Source of the DNA: Thermoplasmata archaeon | GTDB lineage: Archaea > Thermoplasmatota > Thermoplasmata > Lutacidiplasmatales > UBA184 | Assembly: GCA_030040035.1 (NCBI GenBank) | Contig: JASHUJ010000001.1 | Coordinates: forward strand, 1 to 5,118 | Direction: 5' to 3' | DNA length: 5,118 nucleotides | Shown here: in pieces, positions 1 through 5,118 of the stretch | How positions within the stretch are numbered: the stretch's first letter is position 1 | How the letters are laid out: each line of letters opens with the position of its first letter | Notes under the pieces: generated by a model | The model's input: the letters and a program-made list of their open reading frames with translations, nothing else | What the model was told of the DNA's origin: nothing | Database searches by the model: none | Made by a program: the position numbers and the translations under genes

Positions 1-91
1 GATCGATCGGCGCGCCTGCACGAGCGCCCGGCTTCCCGTCGACCGCGCTCACCGATCCGATCCGACGCTCGCCAGTCGGCCGGCGGCGGGC
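1..91. other. Intergenic or flanking sequence, nothing identified
   Basis: This GC-rich stretch lies beyond the stop codon of the minus-strand HELCH gene. I see no convincing coding frame, no T-rich archaeal-type terminator and no hairpin followed by a T run. A short direct repetition of CGATC at about 52-64 is too small to interpret. It could be part of a neighbouring gene cut by the window edge. Confidence 0.4.
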
Positions 92-628
92 CTATCGGAC
101 GCGTCGCGCTCGGCGCCCGACTCGCTTGCGCTTCGCCGCGATCAAGCCCATGCGCCGGGCCAACCGGCGGTGGTCCTTCGCGTCGATCCATTCGACCTTC
201 AGGTAGTCGATCAGCTCCCGGTCGGACATGCCGATCCGGCGGCCCTCCAGAACGGTGAACTTGTACGCCTCGATCTCCGAGGGAGCGTCGACGTAGTTCA
301 GCTTCGGATAGAAGAGCGGCTGCCCCCGTCGGAACTGGCGGACATGGCAGAGCTCGTGCACGACGTCGAGGTACACGGTGCGGAAGTCGCTCCCCTTCAG
401 GTGGTGGCTGCTGACCAGCAAGTGGCCATCCACGTCACTCGTGCCCATGTAGCCGAAGCGGGCGGAGAAGAACTCGACCTTCAAATTCCGCAGCACGCGC
501 GCGGTCTGTCGGCCAAAGAGACGCCGCACCGCCGCGACCTGATCGAATCCGCGGAAGAATCGCTCGAACGGCAAAAGGCGCACCGGTGCGTCCCGCTCGA
601 TCCGTACGCCCAGCCCTGACTCCAGCAA
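92..628 (-). CDS. Small HELCH-motif zinc metallopeptidase-like protein, basic C-terminus
   Basis: With a TTG start at 628 the product is 178 residues. It carries the gluzincin-style zinc motif HELCH (H91, E92, H95), preceded by a hydrophobic helix (VYLDVV). About 25 residues later comes PSEIEAY, where E118 or E120 could be the third zinc ligand, as in ImmA/IrrE- and SprT-like minimal metalloproteases. A predicted helical segment follows (EGRRIGMSDRELIDYLKVEW), and the last ~30 residues are very Arg/Lys-rich, suggesting nucleic-acid contact. There is no signal peptide or membrane segment, so it is probably cytoplasmic. The start is uncertain. The frame stays open far upstream, but that part is antisense to the GNAT gene. 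TTG 628 has AGAGGG six bases upstream; GTG at 583 is the alternative and would remove 15 residues. The only internal ATG (residue 61) would cut into protein-like sequence. I do not recognise a named family, and proteolytic activity is inferred from the motif only. Confidence 0.72.
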   Translation of the reverse strand: MLESGLGVRIERDAPVRLLPFERFFRGFDQVAAVRRLFGRQTARVLRNLKVEFFSARFGYMGTSDVDGHLLVSSHHLKGSDFRTVYLDVVHELCHVRQFRRGQPLFYPKLNYVDAPSEIEAYKFTVLEGRRIGMSDRELIDYLKVEWIDAKDHRRLARRMGLIAAKRKRVGRRARRVR

Positions 629-634
629 GAACGG

Positions 635-640
635 CCCTCT
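635..640 (-). promoter_or_regulatory. Possible ribosome binding site for the HELCH gene
   Basis: AGAGGG on the minus strand lies six bases before the TTG at 628. It is a purine-rich partial match to the anti-Shine-Dalgarno complement and is the main reason for preferring this start over GTG 583, which has only a weak GAGCGGG upstream. Confidence 0.3.
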
Positions 641-663
641 CGCGACCCGCCCAGCGACCCGCC

Positions 664-673
664 AGTCATAACT
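664..673. promoter_or_regulatory. AT-rich TATA-like patch in divergent gap
   Basis: The 96-bp gap between the divergent HELCH and GNAT genes contains one AT-rich island, AGTCATAACT on the plus strand and AGTTATGACT on the minus strand. If it acted as an archaeal TATA box, transcription would start about 25 bases away on either side. That leaves a leader of roughly 14 bases for the HELCH gene and about 30 bases for the GNAT gene, each containing the proposed ribosome site. A single weak match in GC-rich DNA is limited evidence. Confidence 0.22.
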
Positions 674-710
674 CCCCGGGCGTCTCGGAGCATCGGGGAC
701 CTCGCGCGGC

Positions 711-716
711 GAGGGG
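711..716 (+). promoter_or_regulatory. Ribosome binding site of the GNAT gene
   Basis: GAGGGG lies eight bases upstream of the ATG at 725, a normal Shine-Dalgarno spacing. It supports that ATG as the start and is the best-looking ribosome site in the window. Confidence 0.5.
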
Positions 717-724
717 CGCGTTCC

Positions 725-1546
725 ATGGATCCGGTCGAGCTGCGAGCCCTCTTCGATCGCCAGCTTCGTATCGATCCTCCGCCGATCCCGGGGTATCGTC
801 TGGAACGCACACCCTCCGTCGTCCGGTTTGTCGGCCGGTCGGATTCGACGATCGTGTACACTTCTCCCGCTTCGGTCCACTTCGACGCGCTGATCCGGGA
901 CCAGGTCGCGACCGTGTGGTCGCCGGGCACGGTCCTCGAGTGGAAGATCTACTCTCATGACGGACTGGAAGAGCTCGGTCGACGACTTACCGAGCACGGG
1001 TTCCGTCCGAAACCCCACGAGACGCTCATGGCATTCGACCTTCGCGAGGCCGTTCCAACGGGCCGCCCGCCCTCGACGATCCGCGTACAGCGTGTCGCGG
1101 ATGCGCCCGGTCTCGCCGACTATGTCGAGGTCGAGCGCATCGTCTTCGGGAGGTCGCACGACGAACCGGCCGGACGGGCGACGGAGATTCCGAGCTCTCC
1201 GCTCGCAGCGTTGTACGTCGCGTACGTCGACGGCCGACCGGCCGGCGCGGGCCGTGTCGTGGTAGAGGAGGACCGACCCTTTGCCGGGATCTTTGGGGGT
1301 GGTACGATTCACGAGTTCCGGGGTCGGGGGGTCTATCTCGAACTCGTTCGGGCCCGGGCGGACTTCGCGCGGCGCGCCGGAGTCCGCTACCTCCTCGTGG
1401 AAGCGATCGACACGACCAGCCGGCCGATCCTCGCACGCGTCGGATTCGTGCCGATCGCGGGCGTCGACGCTTGGGTCCTAGGTCCCGACCCGCCCGGAGC
1501 TCGCCCGGATCAGGGGTCGCCCGCAGGTGGGGCAGGTCCCGCCTAG
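725..1546 (+). CDS. GNAT-family N-acetyltransferase with N-terminal accessory domain
   Basis: The product is 273 residues. Residues ~118-250 look like a GCN5-related acetyltransferase domain, which transfers an acetyl group from acetyl-CoA to an amine. A beta strand (LAALYVAYVDGRPAGAGRVV, ~160-179) is followed by strand 4 and the acetyl-CoA loop HEFRGRGVY (196-204). R199 and G202 match the R/Q-x-x-G-x-G/A pattern, but Y204 takes the last small-residue position, a variant I recall from other GNATs. A long helix and RPILARVGFVPI (~233-244), the usual C-terminal motif B region, complete the fold. Residues 1-~110 form a separate part with VLEWKIYSHDG (70-80) and a GF-x-P segment (92-95), seen in two-part GNATs. 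The substrate cannot be predicted. The last ~20 residues are Gly/Pro-rich and lie over the opposite-strand zinc-ribbon gene, so they are probably a dispensable tail. The start is supported by GAGGGG at 711-716. Confidence 0.88.
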   Translation: MDPVELRALFDRQLRIDPPPIPGYRLERTPSVVRFVGRSDSTIVYTSPASVHFDALIRDQVATVWSPGTVLEWKIYSHDGLEELGRRLTEHGFRPKPHETLMAFDLREAVPTGRPPSTIRVQRVADAPGLADYVEVERIVFGRSHDEPAGRATEIPSSPLAALYVAYVDGRPAGAGRVVVEEDRPFAGIFGGGTIHEFRGRGVYLELVRARADFARRAGVRYLLVEAIDTTSRPILARVGFVPIAGVDAWVLGPDPPGARPDQGSPAGGAGPA

Positions 1547-1948
1547 CCCTTCGGTGACCTGTCCGCACGCGATACACCGCCAGAGCGGACGGGCCGGGAG
1601 GGTCTCGATCGGCGGAAGATGGTTGGCCGGGTCGCGAACGGCCGAGGATCGGGTCAGCCCCGCGGACCAGGCCAAGAGCCCGATCTCGGTCCCGATGCCC
1701 GCCACGATCATCGCGATCCCGAGGCCGAGGCTCAGGCTCGATCCGATCACGCTGCCGCGGATCGTGAAGAACGCCCCGACGAGGATCAGCACGTGATAGC
1801 CGAGCAGGGGACCGGTCGCGCGTCGCATCACCTCGCGGGGAGTCCTCGCTCCGGGCGCCGCGGGTGGGCCCCGGGCCTGACCCGGTGCGGAGGTCGGGAG
1901 GGTCTCCACGTGCATCGCCTTCCGCTTCGTGGAGGAAACGCGCCGCAT
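1478..1948 (-). CDS. Small membrane protein with C-terminal zinc ribbon
   Basis: With the ATG at 1948 the product is 156 residues. A basic, Pro/Ala/Gly-rich N-terminus (1-45) precedes two hydrophobic segments, about 46-63 (LLGYHVLILVGAFF) and 66-96 (Gly/Ser/Leu/Ile-rich), read as two transmembrane helices. A soluble tail then carries C125-x2-C128 and C139-x2-C142 (CIAC...CPTC), a short four-cysteine zinc ribbon. Small membrane-anchored zinc-ribbon proteins of this type are common hypothetical proteins in archaea; the role is unknown. The frame also opens at a TTG at 1975, but third-position GC rises only after codon 1948, which favours the ATG there. ATG 1915 is a shorter alternative. No clear Shine-Dalgarno precedes any of these starts. 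Its 3' end overlaps the convergent GNAT gene by 69 bases, and the second cysteine pair (1523-1534) lies inside the overlap. Real coding is supported by the hydrophobic segments and the cysteine spacing. Confidence 0.75.
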   Translation of the reverse strand: MRRVSSTKRKAMHVETLPTSAPGQARGPPAAPGARTPREVMRRATGPLLGYHVLILVGAFFTIRGSVIGSSLSLGLGIAMIVAGIGTEIGLLAWSAGLTRSSAVRDPANHLPPIETLPARPLWRCIACGQVTEGLGGTCPTCGRPLIRASSGRVGT

Positions 1949-2009
1949 CTTGTTTGCTCGTCGCCGAATCCGCAAGCGTTAGCACACCGCTACGCTCCCG
2001 GGCCCAACG
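1949..2009. other. Short divergent intergenic region, no clear promoter
   Basis: These 61 bases separate the minus-strand zinc-ribbon gene from the P5C dehydrogenase gene and should hold promoters for both. The base composition is less GC-rich than the neighbours (for example TTGTTTGCT near 1950 and GCGTTAGCA near 1976-1984). I find no convincing TATA box, -10/-35 pair or Shine-Dalgarno. The GTTAGCA patch lies about 26-32 bases before the ATG at 2010, where a TATA box of a leaderless archaeal transcript would be, but the match is poor. Confidence 0.35.
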
Positions 2010-3626
2010 ATGTGGAGCGTGGAGCGGCCCGTCAACGACGTCAACACCATCCCCAGCTACGCCGAGGGGACTCCCGAGCGACGGGCGCTGCTCGAGGAGC
2101 TCGGGCGGGCCCGGAAGCGCACGGTCGAGATCCCCGTGGTGATCGGCGGCCGAGAGATCCGGACCGGCTCGGTGGTCGAGGTCCCGTGCCCCCACGAGGT
2201 CCGCACGGTGCTGGCGCGCGCCCACTACGCCGGCGAAGTCGAGCTCCGGGCGGCGATCGAGCACGCGCTCGAAGCCCGACGGGCGTGGACCGAACTGGAC
2301 GCGTACCGACGGATCGCGGTCTTCCAGCGCGCGGCCACGCTGCTCGCGGGCCCCCGCCGGATCCGGAACATCGCGGCGATCATGCTGAATCACTCGAAGA
2401 CTCCGTACGAAGCCGAGATCGACCTCGCCGAGCTCGTCGACTTTTGGAACTTCAATGCCTACTTCGCCCGCCAGATCTACGACATGCAACCGTTCCAGCA
2501 CCCGGGCGAGACCAACCGCTTCGACTGGCGACCGCTGGAGGGCTTCGTGCTCGCCATGTCTCCGTTCAATTTCTACTCGATCGGCGGCAACCTTCCGAGC
2601 GCACCGGCGATGGTCGGCAATGTCGCCCTGTGGAAGCCCGCTCGTGCGGTCGTCCTCTCGAATTACGAGATCTTCGAGACCCTCGTAGCCGCGGGGCTCC
2701 CACCGGGCGTGATCAACTTCGTTCCGTTCAACAGCAAGGACGCGGCGACCGTCCTCCGACACCCGGCGCTGGCCGGCGTGCACTTCACCGGCAGCTACGC
2801 GTCGCTGGTAGCGATCTGGAAGGAGATCGGGACCCACATCGAGTCCTACCGTAACTTTCCGCGGATCGTCGGGGAGACCGGCGGCAAGGATTTCATCTTC
2901 ATGCACCCATCGGCCGACGTCCGGGGCACCGCGATCAACCTGATCCGCGGCGCGTTCGAGTATCAGGGCCAGAAGTGCTCGGCCTGCTCGCGCGCCTACG
3001 TGCCGGAGTCGCGGTGGCCCGAGGTCGCCCGGATCCTGCGCGAGGAGGTGCCGAAGATCCCCGTGGGGCCCCCCGACGACCTCGCCAACTTCATGGGGGC
3101 CATCATCGACGAGCCCGCGTTCCGTACCATCGCGGAGTATCTCGAGTTCGCCCGAGCCCACCCGGAGGAGTACGAGATCGTCGTCGGCGGGGAGACCGAC
3201 CGACGAACCGGTTGGTTCGTGCGACCGACCGTGGTGCGCACGGCGAATCCCACGGGCCGCCTGATCTCCGAGGAGATCTTCGGGCCGGTCCTGACGATCT
3301 ACGTCTACCCGGATGCGCAGTACTCCGAGACGTTGGCCGTCTGCGACTCGACCGGGCCCTACGCCCTGACGGGAGCGATCTTCGGTCAGGAGCTCCGGGC
3401 GGTGGAAGAGGCCGAGCGAGCCCTGCGGTTCAGCGCGGGGAACTTCTACATCAACGACAAGCCCACCGGCGCGATCGTCGGTCGCCAGCCGTTCGGCGGG
3501 GCCCGGCACTCCGGGACGAACGACAAGGCCGGCTCGCCCCTCAACGTCCTGCGATGGATGTCGCCGAGGAACATCAAGGAGGCCGCCGTGCTTCCTTCGG
3601 ACTGGAAGCGACTGTTCATGGGTTGA
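2010..3626 (+). CDS. pruA: L-glutamate gamma-semialdehyde (1-pyrroline-5-carboxylate) dehydrogenase, group 1
   Basis: The 538-residue product belongs to the aldehyde dehydrogenase superfamily. It should oxidise glutamate gamma-semialdehyde (open form of P5C) to glutamate with NAD+, the last step of proline breakdown, also serving arginine/ornithine breakdown. It is soluble, with no signal peptide. Visible features in order: SPFNF (184-188) with oxyanion Asn N187; WKP (208-210) with cofactor-contacting K209; FTGS (259-262); GETGGKDF (288-295) with catalytic E289; GQKCSACSR (320-328) with nucleophile C323; EEIFGPV (421-427); and FYINDKPTGAIVGRQPFGG (479-497) running into the substrate-anchoring loop SGTND (501-505). 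These and many linking segments match human mitochondrial ALDH4A1 as I recall it, placing it in the group-1 rather than RocA-type branch, and the length fits. The N-terminal YAEGTPER agrees with the family, so ATG 2010 is sound although no Shine-Dalgarno is seen. No proline dehydrogenase gene is in the window. Confidence 0.96.
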   Translation: MWSVERPVNDVNTIPSYAEGTPERRALLEELGRARKRTVEIPVVIGGREIRTGSVVEVPCPHEVRTVLARAHYAGEVELRAAIEHALEARRAWTELDAYRRIAVFQRAATLLAGPRRIRNIAAIMLNHSKTPYEAEIDLAELVDFWNFNAYFARQIYDMQPFQHPGETNRFDWRPLEGFVLAMSPFNFYSIGGNLPSAPAMVGNVALWKPARAVVLSNYEIFETLVAAGLPPGVINFVPFNSKDAATVLRHPALAGVHFTGSYASLVAIWKEIGTHIESYRNFPRIVGETGGKDFIFMHPSADVRGTAINLIRGAFEYQGQKCSACSRAYVPESRWPEVARILREEVPKIPVGPPDDLANFMGAIIDEPAFRTIAEYLEFARAHPEEYEIVVGGETDRRTGWFVRPTVVRTANPTGRLISEEIFGPVLTIYVYPDAQYSETLAVCDSTGPYALTGAIFGQELRAVEEAERALRFSAGNFYINDKPTGAIVGRQPFGGARHSGTNDKAGSPLNVLRWMSPRNIKEAAVLPSDWKRLFMG

Positions 3627-3717
3627 GCTTCGGGTTCGCGGTCGGAACCGGAGGGGACGGCCGCCCCGGGTCGGGCTGGGACGGAGCGGGTAAATCGGCC
3701 GGCGGGTCACCGGGGTG
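3627..3717. other. Intergenic region between P5C dehydrogenase and peptidase genes
   Basis: These 91 bases separate two co-oriented genes. A five-base inverted repeat, GGTTC (3633-3637) and GAACC (3645-3649) around a seven-base loop, follows the dehydrogenase stop codon. No T tract follows, so I do not call it a terminator. The gap is long enough for a separate promoter, so an operon is possible but not shown. Confidence 0.4.
3689..3698 (+). promoter_or_regulatory. Weak TATA-like patch upstream of the peptidase gene
   Basis: GGTAAATCGG is the only AT-rich patch in the gap. Its centre is about 25 bases before the ATG at 3718, the spacing expected for an archaeal TATA box driving a leaderless transcript. 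No usable Shine-Dalgarno precedes that ATG: the GGGGTGAT sequence at 3712-3719 runs into the start codon. The match is short, so this is tentative. Confidence 0.2.
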
Positions 3718-5118
3718 ATGCCGCTGCCGGCGCCCCCGACGGTGTCGGACGCCCGGTCCGTGCAGCGCTACGCGCTCGAGCTCGATCGGCGTCTCGAGAG
3801 GTTCGATCGCGCCATCTTGGTCGCCGAGTGGGACCTCTTCACCGGTCGCTCCCGGCGAGGATCGGAGACCTGGCAGGTTCAGCGAGCCGAACTCCTGTCG
3901 GACCCCCGGTTGCTCGAGTGGGTGCGACGGGCATTGCACCGGGCGGGACCCTCCCTCGTCCACCGACGGCTCGAACTGCTCGAGCGGATCCTGCTGGACA
4001 CCTTCGTGGAGCAGCACCCCGAGATCGTCCGATTGCGCGGCGCCGCGGTCCGCCGCCTCGTATCGTTCCGGCCCGAGTGGAAGGGCCGGCGGGTCGAACG
4101 GTCCGTGGTGCGACAGGCGATGCGCGAGTCGGCCCGCGAGTCCGAGCGACGCCGGGCGTACTACGCGTTCGAGGGGATCCACCGGTCGCTCGAGCCCACG
4201 CTGCGGGAGCTCGTGCGCCTGCGCAACGAGCGCGCCCGCGCGCTCGGGTACCGAACCTTCGCCCACCTGCGGCTGGGCTTCCTCGGGCTGACGCCCGAGC
4301 GGCTCGAGGAGCTTACGACGTCGGCCACCGCCCCGGCGCCCGTGGCGGTCCGCGCTTTGCGGGAACAGTTCCGGGCCCGGACGGGCTCGTCCGGATGGCA
4401 CCCGTGGGACTTCTCCTACGCCCGAGAGCTACGCGTCGCGCTGCCTGCCGCGTCCTTCCCGCGGCGGGGCATGCTGCCTCGGATCCTGGCGGCGGTCGCG
4501 AAGTGGGGGTTCCGGACCGATCGGATGCGCTTCCGGCTCGTGTACCACGATCTGCCCGCCGGAGGTCTCACGATCGCCCCTGACCCGCCCCGCGACGTGC
4601 GGATCCTCGTCCATCCTCAAGGGGGCTGGCTCGCGCACGTCGTGATGTTCCATGAGGTCGGCCACGCGGTCCACTCCGCCTCGATCCGCGCCCCCCGCCA
4701 CCTCCTGCGCTGGCACGAGAACGTACCGGGGTTCGGGGCCTTCCACGAGGGGATCGGGGCGCTGTTCGAGGAGCTCGGGAACAACGCCGAGTGGCTCGCG
4801 GGGCGCCCCGGGATCTCGCGGGAGCGTGCCGAGGCGTTCGAACGATCGGCGCGCGACGCGAACCTGCTCGAAGCACCCTGGCACGTGAGCTGGTTCGGGA
4901 TCGAGCAGGCGCTCTACCGGGCGCCCGACCGGGACTCGATGGAGGCGATTCAGCGCCGAGAACGACGGCTCTTCGGCTTCGAGGACTACCGGCCGCTCTC
5001 GTTCGTCGATTCGTTCTTCGTCGAGAGCCCGATCTACGCCCAGAACTACCTTCTCGCGAGCCTCTTCGCGCAGCAGCTCATCGAGACCCTGCGCGAGCGC
5101 TTTGGGACGCCGCTCTGG
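3718..5118 (+). CDS. M2/M3-like gluzincin metallopeptidase, 3'-truncated by window end
   Basis: The frame is open from the ATG at 3718 to the window edge (467 residues, no stop), so the C-terminus is missing. There is no signal peptide, so it is probably a cytoplasmic zinc peptidase acting on oligopeptides. The zinc site is HEVGHAVH (H312, E313, H316). Thirty-two residues after H312 comes FHEGIG (342-347), with E344 the likely third ligand. This resembles the FHEAIG of M2 peptidyl-dipeptidases such as angiotensin-converting enzyme, while HEVGHAVH recalls M3 oligoendopeptidases. Other family-like stretches are AEWDLFTG (36-43), GYRTFAHLRLGFLGL (177-191), PWDFSYA (229-235) and PIYAQNYLLASLFAQQL (438-454), where Y440 or Y444 could stabilise the transition state. 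Long charged helices fit the mostly helical fold. GTG 3715 is an alternative start one codon upstream. Family M2 versus M3 is undecided, and substrate and cleavage mode are unknown. It lies 91 bases after the P5C dehydrogenase gene on the same strand. Confidence 0.88.
   Translation, partial: MPLPAPPTVSDARSVQRYALELDRRLERFDRAILVAEWDLFTGRSRRGSETWQVQRAELLSDPRLLEWVRRALHRAGPSLVHRRLELLERILLDTFVEQHPEIVRLRGAAVRRLVSFRPEWKGRRVERSVVRQAMRESARESERRRAYYAFEGIHRSLEPTLRELVRLRNERARALGYRTFAHLRLGFLGLTPERLEELTTSATAPAPVAVRALREQFRARTGSSGWHPWDFSYARELRVALPAASFPRRGMLPRILAAVAKWGFRTDRMRFRLVYHDLPAGGLTIAPDPPRDVRILVHPQGGWLAHVVMFHEVGHAVHSASIRAPRHLLRWHENVPGFGAFHEGIGALFEELGNNAEWLAGRPGISRERAEAFERSARDANLLEAPWHVSWFGIEQALYRAPDRDSMEAIQRRERRLFGFEDYRPLSFVDSFFVESPIYAQNYLLASLFAQQLIETLRERFGTPLW

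Noticed and set aside
1..67. GATCGATC and CGATCCGATCC runs as a repeat or site.
   Set aside because: They are too short and not repeated elsewhere in an organised way; such words are common in this base composition.
629..1312. N-terminal extension of the HELCH frame to 1312, making a 406-residue protein.
   Set aside because: This part is antisense to the GNAT gene, is rich in Arg/Asp and shows no protein-like pattern; the domain starts near 628.
1619..2854. A plus-strand frame of 411 codons spanning the zinc-ribbon gene and the first half of the P5C dehydrogenase gene.
   Set aside because: It is a frame-shifted shadow of the dehydrogenase, rich in Arg/Pro/Gly, with no recognisable fold.
3631..3650. 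Inverted repeat GGTTC/GAACC after the P5C dehydrogenase stop as a terminator.
   Set aside because: The stem is only five base pairs and no T run follows, so chance in GC-rich DNA is a sufficient explanation.
1026..3710. A minus-strand frame of 894 codons with no stop, antisense to the GNAT, zinc-ribbon and P5C dehydrogenase regions.
   Set aside because: The translation is Arg/Asp/Gly/Pro-rich low-complexity sequence with no domain. Long stop-free antisense frames are expected in very GC-rich DNA, and the P5C dehydrogenase on the other strand is unmistakable.
3712..3719. GGGGTGAT as a Shine-Dalgarno sequence for the peptidase gene.
   Set aside because: It resembles the anti-16S complement but runs into the ATG, and the next downstream GTG (3742) is too far away for it to serve.
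3616..4401. A minus-strand frame of 261 codons opposite the peptidase gene.
   Set aside because: It lies antisense to well-supported M2/M3-like coding sequence and has no domain-like content.

Overview
The window is a high-GC (roughly two-thirds G+C), gene-dense chromosomal segment with five protein-coding genes and no recognisable RNA genes, mobile elements, CRISPR arrays or long repeats. Short gaps, mostly absent or weak Shine-Dalgarno sequences, and a small membrane protein carrying a C-terminal zinc ribbon would all suit a high-GC archaeon, for example a Thermoplasmatota-like lineage. A high-GC bacterium cannot be excluded, because no taxonomic marker gene is present.

Layout: (1) 1-91 holds nothing identifiable. 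(2) 92-628, minus strand: a small HELCH-type zinc metallopeptidase-like protein with a very basic tail. (3) 629-724: short divergent intergenic region with one AT-rich, TATA-like patch. (4) 725-1546, plus: a two-part GNAT-family N-acetyltransferase. (5) 1478-1948, minus: a small membrane protein with a zinc ribbon, whose 3' end overlaps the GNAT gene tail to tail by 69 bp. (6) 1949-2009: short divergent gap. (7) 2010-3626, plus: a complete group-1 (mitochondrial ALDH4A1-type) L-glutamate gamma-semialdehyde (P5C) dehydrogenase, the best-supported call here. (8) 3627-3717: short gap with a weak TATA-like patch. (9) 3718-5118, plus: an M2/M3-like gluzincin metallopeptidase cut off by the window end.

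The P5C dehydrogenase and the oligopeptidase-like gene are co-oriented 91 bp apart. Together they would suit use of peptides and amino acids (peptide cleavage, then oxidation of the proline/arginine/ornithine-derived semialdehyde to glutamate), but this link rests only on adjacency. The other three genes show no evident functional tie to them. I see no clear undescribed multi-gene system. The most interesting items are the small HELCH protein, the active-site departures of the M2/M3-like peptidase, and the overlapping convergent gene pair.
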